Positions 1-5,761 of a DNA stretch of 9,223 nt are shown piece after piece. Where the stretch lies: contig RDDY01000316.1 in the NCBI GenBank assembly GCA_003852805.1, positions 1 to 9,223 of the forward strand, in the 5' to 3' direction. The translations under genes and the position numbers were made by a program. The stretch comes from Chryseobacterium sp. (GTDB lineage: Bacteria; Bacteroidota; Bacteroidia; Flavobacteriales; Weeksellaceae). The notes beneath the pieces were generated by a model. The model had not been told where the DNA came from and made no database searches. It worked only from the letters and a program-made list of their open reading frames with translations. Position 1 is the stretch's first letter. Each line of letters starts with the position of its first letter.

Positions 1-193
1 TCAGGAACGAGACAGAATTCTCAATCACCCCTGCCTGCTCCAGTTTCTTGATGCGTTGGTGCACCGCAGTAGTGGAGATCCCCACATGGCTCGAAATAAG
101 AGCCAATGAGGTTTTGGCGTTGTCCATCAGCATGTAGATAATTTCTTTATCTACCGCATCAAGATGATACGCATCGTCCGAAAGACTTTTCAT
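1..193 (-). CDS. Lrp/AsnC-family transcriptional regulator, N-terminal part (cut by window edge)
   Basis: Only the first 64 codons lie in the window; the rest continues past position 1. Reading the minus strand from the ATG at 193-191 gives a protein starting MKSLSDDAYHLDAVDKEII. It contains the winged helix-turn-helix hallmarks of the Lrp/AsnC family: an LDxxDxxI opening (residues 11-19), a helix-turn-helix at about residues 28-52 (including VGISTTAVHQRIKKLEQAG) and the start of the wing. In this family the N-terminal domain binds DNA, and the C-terminal RAM domain (not visible here) senses amino acids and drives oligomerisation. The full family length is about 150-160 residues, so over half is missing. 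Only 37 bases separate its start from the stop of the upstream same-strand nuclease gene, so the two may be co-transcribed. The regulator's targets cannot be inferred from this sequence. Confidence 0.88.
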   Translation of the reverse strand, partial: MKSLSDDAYHLDAVDKEIIYMLMDNAKTSLALISSHVGISTTAVHQRIKKLEQAGVIENSVSFL

Positions 194-230
194 TGGTATC
201 TGTTGTTTAGTTTTTGTGTTGTTAAAAAAA

Positions 231-1160
231 TTAATGCGAGCCTATAAAACGCAGAGAAGCCCATACGGGAAAGTGATCGCTGTACCCGCCGAGGTACCGA
301 CTCCCCGCAAAGGTTCTGAATGGCCTATAGCCTTTTTTTCCACGTTCTGCCAGCCGGGGTGACGCAAAAACATCCGCTTCTGTAAAAATTGCGTCACCGG
401 AGGATGAAAAAAAGTTATCCGACAGGATGATTTGGTCGAATAATAATCCTTCGCGCCTGTAAAACGCAGAATATTTTTTTTTATTGTATAAAGCCGTAAA
501 AGGATTTATTATTTTTATTTCATTATGACTGAAGGAAAGGAAATCCTCCATTAATGCGGAATCCGGATTCTCGTTAAAATCTCCCATGACGATAATTTTA
601 CCGCCGGGATTGCCGTCGATGTATTGACGAATCCGTTCCTTTAGAGACTGCAGAAGAACTCTGCGCAATGAAGCTTTTTTATTCCGATCGCGTTGCGACG
701 GCAGGTGCAAGACCGCAACCAAGACAGAGATACCGTGCAACAGCAGTTCGGCACATAGTATGTCGCGCGTAGGCTCAGCGCCCGGATCGCCCGAAATCAA
801 ATCGGTGGAGATAATATCTACTTTGTCGTGATCGTACAGCAAAGCGGTATCCATCCGGCGCGTGTCCGCCGAGGGAAAGTGAATGAAGGAATAGCGACCC
901 GCAAACGCAGGCATCTCGGTAAGATCTTGCAATACGCGACTGCCCGAAACTTCGGCCAAGCCGATCAGTGCCGGCGCGCCGTACTGATCCCCGAAAAGCT
1001 TGATTGCAGAGGAAAGCCGAGACAGCTTGTGTCGGTATTGGAAGTAACCTCTGTTTTTCCTGTTGCGCAGCGCCGAATCGCGCAGCCGCGAAACCGCCCA
1101 AGGCTCATACAGGTTCTCTACATTATAAAACATAACCAGCTCGTTGGCTGCATTTTCCAT
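231..1160 (-). CDS. Endonuclease/exonuclease/phosphatase-fold protein
   Basis: This 309-residue protein has the metal-dependent EEP (DNase I / AP-endonuclease-like) fold. Motifs appear in the expected order: NVENL (residues 13-17), a metal-binding Glu in GLAEV (Glu70), a Tyr-Asp strand after RRMDTALLYD (101-110), HLPS (His152), GDFNENP (Asp194, Asn196), FDQIILSD (Asp242 region) and the terminal SDHFPVW (Asp295, His296). The catalytic set is complete, so the enzyme is probably active on a phosphodiester, but the substrate (DNA, RNA, or a lipid or sugar phosphate) cannot be told. There is no clear signal peptide, suggesting a cytoplasmic protein. I chose the ATG at 1160-1158 because the conserved fold starts at LVMFYNVENL. 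An in-frame GTG at 1169-1167 would add only three residues and is less likely. It lies 84 bases downstream of trmD on the same strand, with a palindrome in the gap that could be a terminator or operator. Confidence 0.85.
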   Translation of the reverse strand: MENAANELVMFYNVENLYEPWAVSRLRDSALRNRKNRGYFQYRHKLSRLSSAIKLFGDQYGAPALIGLAEVSGSRVLQDLTEMPAFAGRYSFIHFPSADTRRMDTALLYDHDKVDIISTDLISGDPGAEPTRDILCAELLLHGISVLVAVLHLPSQRDRNKKASLRRVLLQSLKERIRQYIDGNPGGKIIVMGDFNENPDSALMEDFLSFSHNEIKIINPFTALYNKKKYSAFYRREGLLFDQIILSDNFFSSSGDAIFTEADVFASPRLAERGKKGYRPFRTFAGSRYLGGYSDHFPVWASLRFIGSH

Positions 1161-1211
1161 AAAAAACACTGTATAAAAGCTATTACTTTATAAGGTTACA
1201 TTTGTGTTTTG

Positions 1212-1230
1212 ATTTGCTAATTTAGCAAAT
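1212..1230. promoter_or_regulatory. Perfect 19-base palindrome between trmD and the nuclease gene
   Basis: ATTTGCTAATTTAGCAAAT is a perfect inverted repeat with 9-base arms around a single central T. It lies 14 bases beyond the trmD stop and about 50 bases before the nuclease start. As RNA it could fold with 7 base pairs and a 5-base loop, but the stem is AT-rich and no clear T run follows on the minus strand, so it would be a weak intrinsic terminator. The symmetry suits a dimeric DNA-binding protein equally well. Its function is inference; the symmetry is directly visible. Confidence 0.45.
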
Positions 1231-1244
1231 TATTATTTAAAAAC

Positions 1245-1925
1245 TTATTTATTCTCCAGCAAATCAGGTCTGCGCGTGCGGGTTATATTCAGTGCCTGTT
1301 CGTGTTCCCAGTCTTCAATCACCTTCGGATTGCCGCTCAGCAACACCGAAGGCACTTTTAAACCTTTGTAAACTTCGGGGCGTGTGTATATCGGCGGAGC
1401 GAGGAGATTGTCTTGGAAGCTGTCTGTCAGTGCGCTCTGCTCATCGTTCAACACGCCCGGCAATAAACGGATGACGGAGTCTGCCAGAACGCAGGCAGCC
1501 AGTTCGCCGCCGGTCAGCACGTAATCGCCTATGGAGATCTCGCGGGTTATATGCATATCCCGGACGCGCTGATCTATGCCTTTGTAATGGCCACACAGCA
1601 TGATGATATTTTCCTTGATGGAAAGCGTATTGGCGATGCGCTGGTTCAGCGTCTCGCCGTCGGGCGTTAGGTAGATGACTTCATCATAATCGCGCTCGGC
1701 TTTTAAATCGGAAATGCAACGGTCGAGGGGCTCCACCATCAGTACCATGCCCGCACCGCCGCCGTAGGGCGCGTCGTCTATCTGTCCGTATTTGTTTAAT
1801 GCATACTTGCGCAGGTTGTGAAAATGTACCTCAGCCAAACCTTTTTCCATGGCGCGTTTCAGTATTGAAGTCCGGAAAGGACTTTCCATCAGGTCGGGCA
1901 CGGCCGAGATGATGTCTATTCTCAT
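1245..1925 (-). CDS. trmD: tRNA (guanine-37-N1)-methyltransferase TrmD
   Basis: This 226-residue protein transfers a methyl group from S-adenosylmethionine to G37, next to the anticodon of tRNAs reading CNN codons, which prevents +1 frameshifting. It is a SPOUT-class enzyme that acts as a dimer in the cytoplasm. Diagnostic segments are [12 protein letters not shown] (51-62), LTPDG (86-90), LCGHYKGID (110-118), the knot segment [15 protein letters not shown] (129-143), DSFQDNLL (168-175, with Asp168 at the family's catalytic aspartate) and [20 protein letters not shown] (180-199). Length and motifs are complete. Its ATG overlaps the TGA of the upstream NADH dehydrogenase as ATGA (1925-1922), which strongly suggests co-transcription and translational coupling. 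This differs from the rpsP-rimM-trmD-rplS arrangement of many other bacteria. Confidence 0.98.
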   Translation of the reverse strand: MRIDIISAVPDLMESPFRTSILKRAMEKGLAEVHFHNLRKYALNKYGQIDDAPYGGGAGMVLMVEPLDRCISDLKAERDYDEVIYLTPDGETLNQRIANTLSIKENIIMLCGHYKGIDQRVRDMHITREISIGDYVLTGGELAACVLADSVIRLLPGVLNDEQSALTDSFQDNLLAPPIYTRPEVYKGLKVPSVLLSGNPKVIEDWEHEQALNITRTRRPDLLENK

Positions 1926-3178
1926 TGTTCGGTTTTGTTTTTATCGTTAGCGATGATAATCAACCTCAACGAGGAATCTTTGTTGAAGTAGCTCCACATC
2001 CAGTTGAAGAAAATCGCGATTTTATTGCGGACACTCAAGATCAGCATCAGGTGCAAGAACATCCAGAAGTACCACGCCAGCCGTCCTTGGAACTTCAGGT
2101 TCGGCAGGTCCACCACTGCTCTGTGCTTGCCGATGGTAGCCATGGAGCCGCGGTCTATGTATTCAAATTCCTTCCAATCACCGGTGGATTTTCTTGACAA
2201 ATTGCGTCCCAAGTTTTTCGCCTGATTGATGGCGACATTTGCCAACTGCGGATGCCCCTGCGGATATTTGGGCGTTTCCATGTAAGAAACATCCCCGACT
2301 GCGAAGATATTATCGTAGCCTTTTATTCTGTTGTAGCGGTCTACCACGTAGCGGTTGTGGAAAACGGCCTCCTGCGGCAAACCCGATATGATATTGCCCG
2401 TGACGCCGGCCGCCCAGATGACATTTCGGCTCGGAATGGATTTACCGCTCTCCAATTGCACCGTTTCGCCATCGTAGCCAATCACCTTCTCATTGCCCAT
2501 AAAAATGGCGCCCAGTTCTTTCAGGTACTGCTCGGATTTAACCTGCGCCTGATGGCTCATGGAAGCCAAAGGCATATCTGTGCCACTGACGAGAATGATG
2601 TTGAGATCGGCAAAGCTCATGTGCGGATAATCGCGCGGAAGAACATCGCGCTTCATTTCTGCAAATGCACCGGCCATCTCTACGCCCGTGGGACCACTGC
2701 CCACGATAACGATGTTCCAGTTGGCGTCATCGCTTCGGCGACGCTCGAAGATTAATTTCTCAAAGGTGAGCAGTACATTGTTGCGGATGGTTACGGCCTC
2801 TTGGGTATTTTTCATCCCGAAGGTCAGCTCCTCCATCTGTTTGTTGCCGAAGAAGTTGGTGTGGCAACCTGTGGCAATGACCAATTTATCGTAGGAGAAC
2901 TCGGCATCGTGGCTGATGACCTTATTCTCCTCGGGTCTGATTTCTGTGACTTCCGTCATTCGGAATTGGGTGTTTCGCGAACGTTGGAAGATCTTGCGAA
3001 AGGGGAATGAAATATTCGACGGTTCTATACGGCCACTCGCTACCTGATAAAACAACGGCTGGAACATGTGGTGGTTTACCTTGTCCAGAACAATTACTTT
3101 CTTGTCCTTACGGTTTAGCTTCCGTGCCAATTGCAGCCCTGCGAAGCCGCCGCCAATAATGATAATTTTCTCTCTCAT
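1922..3178 (-). CDS. Type II NADH:quinone oxidoreductase (NDH-2-like NAD(P)/FAD-dependent oxidoreductase)
   Basis: This 418-residue, single-subunit flavoprotein is predicted to oxidise NADH and reduce membrane quinone without pumping protons. The N-terminal FAD dinucleotide fold is [10 protein letters not shown] (5-14), followed by the typical [10 protein letters not shown] (40-49). A second Rossmann fold for NADH is [15 protein letters not shown] (156-170). [10 protein letters not shown] (291-300) is the second FAD-contact motif, and [19 protein letters not shown] (309-327) matches the quinone-site region after it. The aromatic, hydrophobic C-terminus ([23 protein letters not shown], about 369-391, then WMWSYF) is the expected membrane-association segment. 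Members of this superfamily can use other acceptors, but length and C-terminus favour NDH-2. The gene starts the minus-strand run and overlaps trmD by 4 bases. A perfect -7 element lies 55 bases upstream of the start. Confidence 0.92.
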   Translation of the reverse strand: MREKIIIIGGGFAGLQLARKLNRKDKKVIVLDKVNHHMFQPLFYQVASGRIEPSNISFPFRKIFQRSRNTQFRMTEVTEIRPEENKVISHDAEFSYDKLVIATGCHTNFFGNKQMEELTFGMKNTQEAVTIRNNVLLTFEKLIFERRRSDDANWNIVIVGSGPTGVEMAGAFAEMKRDVLPRDYPHMSFADLNIILVSGTDMPLASMSHQAQVKSEQYLKELGAIFMGNEKVIGYDGETVQLESGKSIPSRNVIWAAGVTGNIISGLPQEAVFHNRYVVDRYNRIKGYDNIFAVGDVSYMETPKYPQGHPQLANVAINQAKNLGRNLSRKSTGDWKEFEYIDRGSMATIGKHRAVVDLPNLKFQGRLAWYFWMFLHLMLILSVRNKIAIFFNWMWSYFNKDSSLRLIIIANDKNKTEQ

Positions 3179-3232
3179 GTCAATCCCTCGTTTTTCTGAA
3201 AATCACCGAATCCTTCCCCAATTAAAAAACAT

Positions 3233-3240
3233 CAAATGTA
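3233..3240 (-). promoter_or_regulatory. Bacteroidota-type -7 promoter element for the NDH-2/trmD genes
   Basis: On the minus strand TACATTTG matches the Bacteroidota primary-sigma -7 consensus TAnnTTTG exactly, and its last base is 54 bases before the dehydrogenase ATG. I see no good -33 TTTG at the usual 17-23 base spacing, so the call rests on the -7 element alone. It would give a leader of about 50 bases. Confidence 0.45.
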
Positions 3241-3275
3241 GTCAAATTGCTTGGTTCGGTATCGTGCCGATTTGA

Positions 3276-3283
3276 TAGTTTTG
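3276..3283 (+). promoter_or_regulatory. Bacteroidota-type -7 promoter element for the GH25 gene
   Basis: TAGTTTTG matches TAnnTTTG exactly. A possible -33 (CTTG at 3250-3253) is 22 bases upstream, within the usual spacing. The element ends only 13 bases before the ATG at 3297, so the transcript would have a very short leader of perhaps 6-10 bases. No Shine-Dalgarno sequence is present, as is usual for this phylum. Confidence 0.5.
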
Positions 3284-3296
3284 CAGCACAATTTCT

Positions 3297-4160
3297 ATGA
3301 GCAGCAAAAAGAAAACCGGAAAGCGAAAAAAACGGATTCATAAAAAACGGCGGCGCGCCCGTATGCTGCGCCGACGCATCCTGCTGCTGATCCTTACGCT
3401 AACCCTGGCGGTGACCGGTGTGGTGTTGAAAGACAAGATCGTCTTTTATTACGCTACCTATTTAAAGGAAAAAAAGCGCCACCGATTGACCAACACCGAG
3501 CGGGAGCAGCGACGGATCGACCGTATTATCAACGACCATTCGGGCAATGTCTTCGGCATCGACATTTCTCACTACCAACGGCGCGAAGACATCGACTGGA
3601 AAACCTTGAACATTGCCAACGGCGCCATAGACATCCGCTTCGTGGTGCTGCGTGCCACCATGGGCAACCGCGCCGCCGACAAACATTTCGACGAGTTTTG
3701 GGAGAAAGCTGCCACGAACGATTTGATCCGTGGTGCGTACCATTTTTACCGGCCCGATGAAGATCCCGTGATGCAGGCCAACAGCTACCTGCTCCGTGTG
3801 AGGCTGAGCGCAGGCGATCTGCGCCCTGTCTTGGATGTTGAGAAACTGCCGCGTAAGAAAACAAGGAAGCAATTCATTGAAGACTTGAAAGTTTGGCTCC
3901 GCATTGTAGAGGATGCGTACGGTGCAAAGCCTATCCTCTACACCTATTACCATTTTTACAAAGATTTCTTGCGGGAAGATTTTGCCGACTATCCGTTATG
4001 GCTGGCCAACTATAACGATGTGCCTGCGCCCTCGCCTGCCGATGAATGGCTAATGTGGCAGTTTACCGAGAACGGAATTGTAGACGGCATCGGTACTAAG
4101 GTAGATCTGAATGTGATAAACGGTGGCGACAGGGTTCTGAACCGCCTCAGAATGGAATAA
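3297..4160 (+). CDS. Membrane-anchored GH25-family lysozyme-like muramidase
   Basis: The 287-residue protein starts with a strikingly basic cytoplasmic tail (17 Lys/Arg in the first 27 residues), then one transmembrane segment (about 28-46), a charged linker (46-84) and a glycoside hydrolase family 25 domain (about 85-277). GH25 enzymes cut the beta-1,4 bond between N-acetylmuramic acid and N-acetylglucosamine. Family motifs are FGIDISHYQ (86-94, Asp89), FVVLRATMG (115-123), GAYHFYRP (146-153), the catalytic-type LDVE (Asp180, Glu182), PILYTYYHFY (212-221), LWLANY (234-239), WLMWQFT (251-257) and VDLN (269-272). All acidic residues expected for catalysis are present. By topology the catalytic domain faces the periplasm, anchored in the inner membrane. 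The gene is monocistronic: it diverges from NDH-2 and converges on the next gene. A role in wall remodelling is inference. Confidence 0.92.
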   Translation: MSSKKKTGKRKKRIHKKRRRARMLRRRILLLILTLTLAVTGVVLKDKIVFYYATYLKEKKRHRLTNTEREQRRIDRIINDHSGNVFGIDISHYQRREDIDWKTLNIANGAIDIRFVVLRATMGNRAADKHFDEFWEKAATNDLIRGAYHFYRPDEDPVMQANSYLLRVRLSAGDLRPVLDVEKLPRKKTRKQFIEDLKVWLRIVEDAYGAKPILYTYYHFYKDFLREDFADYPLWLANYNDVPAPSPADEWLMWQFTENGIVDGIGTKVDLNVINGGDRVLNRLRME

Positions 4161-4290
4161 TAAAAGCTTCAAGATTTGGAGCGTGACAGAAATTAATAAA
4201 ATGCTGTTTAAATTTCTATATGCTCTCAAGGGTTTGATACTCATCGCTCTTACCTTTAAGGCAATAAGGCAGTTAAGCTTGGCCGCAACG

Positions 4291-4335
4291 TGAGATCGCT
4301 TCGTCGCTCGCAATGACGGCGCGCACTTTGTCGTG
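4291..4335. repeat. Dispersed repeat, copy 1
   Basis: The core GATCGCTTCGTCGCTCGC followed by AATGACG is a close relative of the widespread bacterial intergenic repeat whose other strand reads GTCATTGCGAGnnnCGAAGC. It aligns with copy 2 over about 43 bases, sharing GCTTCGT, CTCG, TGAC and ACTTTGT in order. The minus-strand reading frame over it encodes SLRATKRSH, the kind of peptide seen in many spurious repeat-derived hypothetical proteins. Confidence 0.65.
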
Positions 4336-4365
4336 TCTGGGCAACTAGGCTTCACCGACTTCTAA

Positions 4366-4424
4366 CCGCAAAGTTTTAACGCAAGGTCCGCAAAGCTTTT
4401 CTTTCTCGGCAAGGGAGACAAAGG
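4366..4424. repeat. Short-period degenerate CGCAAAG array
   Basis: Related heptamers or octamers recur: CCGCAAAG (4366-4373), CGCAAGG (4380-4386), CCGCAAAG (4388-4395), CGGCAAGG (4407-4414) and GACAAAGG (4417-4424). The strongest period is about 20 bases (22 then 19). It resembles the CGCAAAG-rich intergenic repeats I recall from Flavobacteria; that likeness is from memory. No function can be assigned. Confidence 0.5.
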
Positions 4425-4489
4425 CGCCGGGATCAAAAAGAAATACAAAAACCACCATTTAGGTAGTTAAAATTAGCCTTTCGATGCGG

Positions 4490-4532
4490 TGAAATTGCTT
4501 CGTTCCTCGTAGTGACAGCGGACTTTGTGATG
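4490..4532. repeat. Dispersed repeat, copy 2
   Basis: This is the second, more decayed copy of the element at 4291-4335, in the same orientation and starting 199 bases later. It reads GAAATTGCTTCGTTCCTCG then TAGTGACAGCG and ACTTTGTGATG. Substitutions in the middle and two one-base deletions relative to copy 1 suggest old, independently drifting copies. The minus-strand frame gives SLRGTKQFH, parallel to SLRATKRSH in copy 1. Confidence 0.6.
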
Positions 4533-4543
4533 CCGGAGGCATC
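4529..4543. repeat. Perfect 6-bp hairpin GATGCC-GGA-GGCATC
   Basis: The arms GATGCC and GGCATC are exact reverse complements around a GGA triloop, starting within the last bases of repeat copy 2. It may be part of the same mobile or dispersed repeat unit, or a structural element at the 3' end of the lysozyme transcript. No T tract follows, so it is not a classical terminator. Confidence 0.45.
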
Positions 4544-4641
4544 TGAACTTGTATCGGCGCTACAGCGGTTTCGGTCCTGCGGGAGAACATTGTTAAATAT
4601 TTAGAAATAGTTTTTCTGATTGAAAAGGAACTGCACGACCG

Positions 4642-4659
4642 GCCGTTGCATGCAACGGC
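4642..4659. terminator. 18-base perfect palindrome just past the stop of the 4669-5487 gene
   Basis: GCCGTTGCATGCAACGGC is a perfect self-complementary sequence, 9 bases beyond the TAA of the minus-strand gene. As RNA it would form a GC-containing stem of 7 pairs with a 4-base loop. On the minus strand it is followed by CGGTCGTGCAG and not by a T run, so it would be a non-canonical terminator or 3'-end stabiliser. A protein-binding site is an alternative. Its position immediately downstream of the gene favours a 3'-end role. Confidence 0.35.
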
Positions 4660-4668
4660 GATCAATAA

Positions 4669-5487
4669 TTATTTTTCCACCTTTACATCTATATGAAGCG
4701 CAGGTGTCAGTACAGGGACTTTCTTCCATTCGCCCAAGTATTCGCGGTAGATGGTTTTGTTTCCGCCGACGGCGCCGCTGATGAACAAAGCACCTTTGAA
4801 GGAATTCAAAAGTTGCACGCCGACATAAAAATTATCTTTCAGCCGGATATGCTTATCGGAGACATCGTAGGTATAGGTTCCGTTCCTGATTTTATCGCGC
4901 GAGATCTCGTCCTGCAAATCCGCCGTTTGCACAGGCTTTAAATCGTCATCGTAAACGGTGAAGCGCACAAACACCGGTTGATCGGCAGAGAAGTAAGGGA
5001 TATTCAGATTGATGCGCTGCAGCTTTACTTTCTTCCTTGTTTTGAACCGCACAGCCATTTCCTTCGACCGTCCCGCAACATTGCGCTCGGGCACCGCCGA
5101 GAAAACCACGCGGCGGGTCTTGGTGGTACTGCCCCAGTTTCTTTCCACAAATTTCTTTGCATCCAAGGTCACCGTTTCTATCTCGCGCACCCCGTCGCTC
5201 AGTTCTATGCGTTGGCGATTGCTTCTCGCAAATTGAGCAACACTCGCCCGGAAGTCGTCGTAGCCACCTACTTCCACTTTGATGTTTTTGCCTCTGTCGA
5301 TGCCCGTCAGGTCTATGGAATAATTACCGTCCTTATCGGCAATGCTGCCAATTTCCTCATTCTCGACGCCGATGCGCGCATACGCAATTGGCTGTTGGTC
5401 TGATTTTGAAACGATGCTGCCCGTGATGGTCTGAGCGTTTGAGCACATTGCGGCAGTCACGGCCGCCAGGAAGTAGAGTTTATTCAT
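4669..5487 (-). CDS. Secreted carboxypeptidase-regulatory-like domain protein of unknown function
   Basis: This 272-residue protein has a signal peptide (MNKLYFLAAVTAAMCSNAQ) with predicted cleavage at SNA-Q after residue 18. Cys15 is not in a good lipobox, so a lipoprotein is unlikely. Residues 20-100 match the small beta-sandwich called carboxypeptidase D regulatory-like: ITGSIVSKSDQQPIAYARI (21-39), the turn GSIADKDGNYSIDL (47-60) and a terminal strand RQRIELSDG. In Bacteroidota this domain usually precedes a TonB-dependent outer-membrane barrel, but here the protein ends without one. The rest (about 105-272) is beta-rich and unrecognised, with strands such as KVKLQRINLNI, QPVFVRFTVYDDD and DNFYVGVQLLN. 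It looks like a second beta-sandwich, which could bind a ligand or partner in the periplasm or at the surface. It diverges from the ABC-F gene and I see no operon partner. Confidence 0.82.
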   Translation of the reverse strand: MNKLYFLAAVTAAMCSNAQTITGSIVSKSDQQPIAYARIGVENEEIGSIADKDGNYSIDLTGIDRGKNIKVEVGGYDDFRASVAQFARSNRQRIELSDGVREIETVTLDAKKFVERNWGSTTKTRRVVFSAVPERNVAGRSKEMAVRFKTRKKVKLQRINLNIPYFSADQPVFVRFTVYDDDLKPVQTADLQDEISRDKIRNGTYTYDVSDKHIRLKDNFYVGVQLLNSFKGALFISGAVGGNKTIYREYLGEWKKVPVLTPALHIDVKVEK

Positions 5488-5567
5488 AGAGAAAAGTTTT
5501 TTGCAAATCTTCTAAATCGGCGTCTTTTTCTCTATTAAGGTTTCGTTAAATGAAAAACCATCGCTGT

Positions 5568-5575
5568 TAATTTTG
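5568..5575 (+). promoter_or_regulatory. Possible distal -7 promoter element for the ABC-F gene
   Basis: TAATTTTG matches TAnnTTTG, and a TTTC at 5541-5544 lies 23 bases upstream as a weak -33. If used, the transcript would carry a leader of about 180 bases containing the hairpin at 5628-5644. A chance match in this AT-rich stretch is quite possible. Confidence 0.3.
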
Positions 5576-5733
5576 TCTTAAGGCAGTACAGCGCAGGCAG
5601 CGGAAATCATAGTTTTTCACAAAACGCGCCGTTTGGGTAACGGCCCAACCGCTGTTAAAGGCCACTAAAAATTGACCTGAGACCATTTAACGGTCGACAG
5701 TTTATCCCGAAACAGCAGCTACCGCTAATTCCG

Positions 5734-5741
5734 TATTTTTG
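5734..5741 (+). promoter_or_regulatory. Bacteroidota-type -7 promoter element for the ABC-F gene
   Basis: TATTTTTG matches TAnnTTTG exactly and ends 20 bases before the ATG at 5762, implying a short leader. No convincing -33 TTTG is seen at normal spacing. The layout resembles that upstream of the GH25 gene (3276-3283). Confidence 0.42.
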
Positions 5742-5761
5742 CCGTTGAAGCTTTTATTTCC

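Larger units (their letters stand above)
4161..4668. other. Non-coding, repeat-rich gap between two convergent genes
   Basis: This stretch of about 500 bases holds no convincing gene. It lies between the stop of the GH25 gene (plus) and the stop of the carboxypeptidase-regulatory-domain gene (minus). It contains two diverged direct copies of a dispersed repeat (4291-4335 and 4490-4532), a CGCAAAG-type short-period array between them (4366-4424), a perfect hairpin just after the second copy (4529-4543) and an 18-base perfect palindrome at the right edge (4642-4659). No clear intrinsic terminator with a T tract is visible for either gene. The first 130 bases (4161-4290) show no motif I recognise. 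Confidence 0.8.
5488..5761. other. Divergent intergenic region upstream of the ABC-F gene
   Basis: No gene is supported in these 274 bases. The region carries two exact plus-strand matches to TAnnTTTG (5568-5575 and 5734-5741) and a small hairpin, GCCGTT-TGGGT-AACGGC (5628-5644). No clear -7 element was found for the minus-strand gene starting at 5487; the nearest candidate, TAGAAGATTTG read on the minus strand, has the wrong internal spacing. Confidence 0.6.

Noticed and set aside
1161..1169. Upstream GTG start for the nuclease gene
   Set aside because: It adds only three residues (fMet-Phe-Phe) before an ATG that already precedes the whole conserved fold.
2252..2755. 167-codon plus-strand frame opposite the NADH dehydrogenase
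   Set aside because: Shadow frame; the opposite strand encodes intact NAD- and FAD-binding motifs across the same bases.
3462..3953. 163-codon open frame antisense to the GH25 gene
   Set aside because: Shadow of a well-supported gene whose motifs are all in the plus frame; the antisense product has no recognisable features.
4050..4355. 101-codon minus-strand open frame
   Set aside because: It overlaps the end of the GH25 gene and its SLRATKRSH segment comes from the dispersed repeat; no domain or signal is seen. It is a typical repeat-derived spurious prediction.
4459..4665. 68-codon minus-strand open frame
   Set aside because: It spans repeat copy 2 and the right-hand palindrome and has low-complexity, repeat-like composition. 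There is no sign of selection for a protein.
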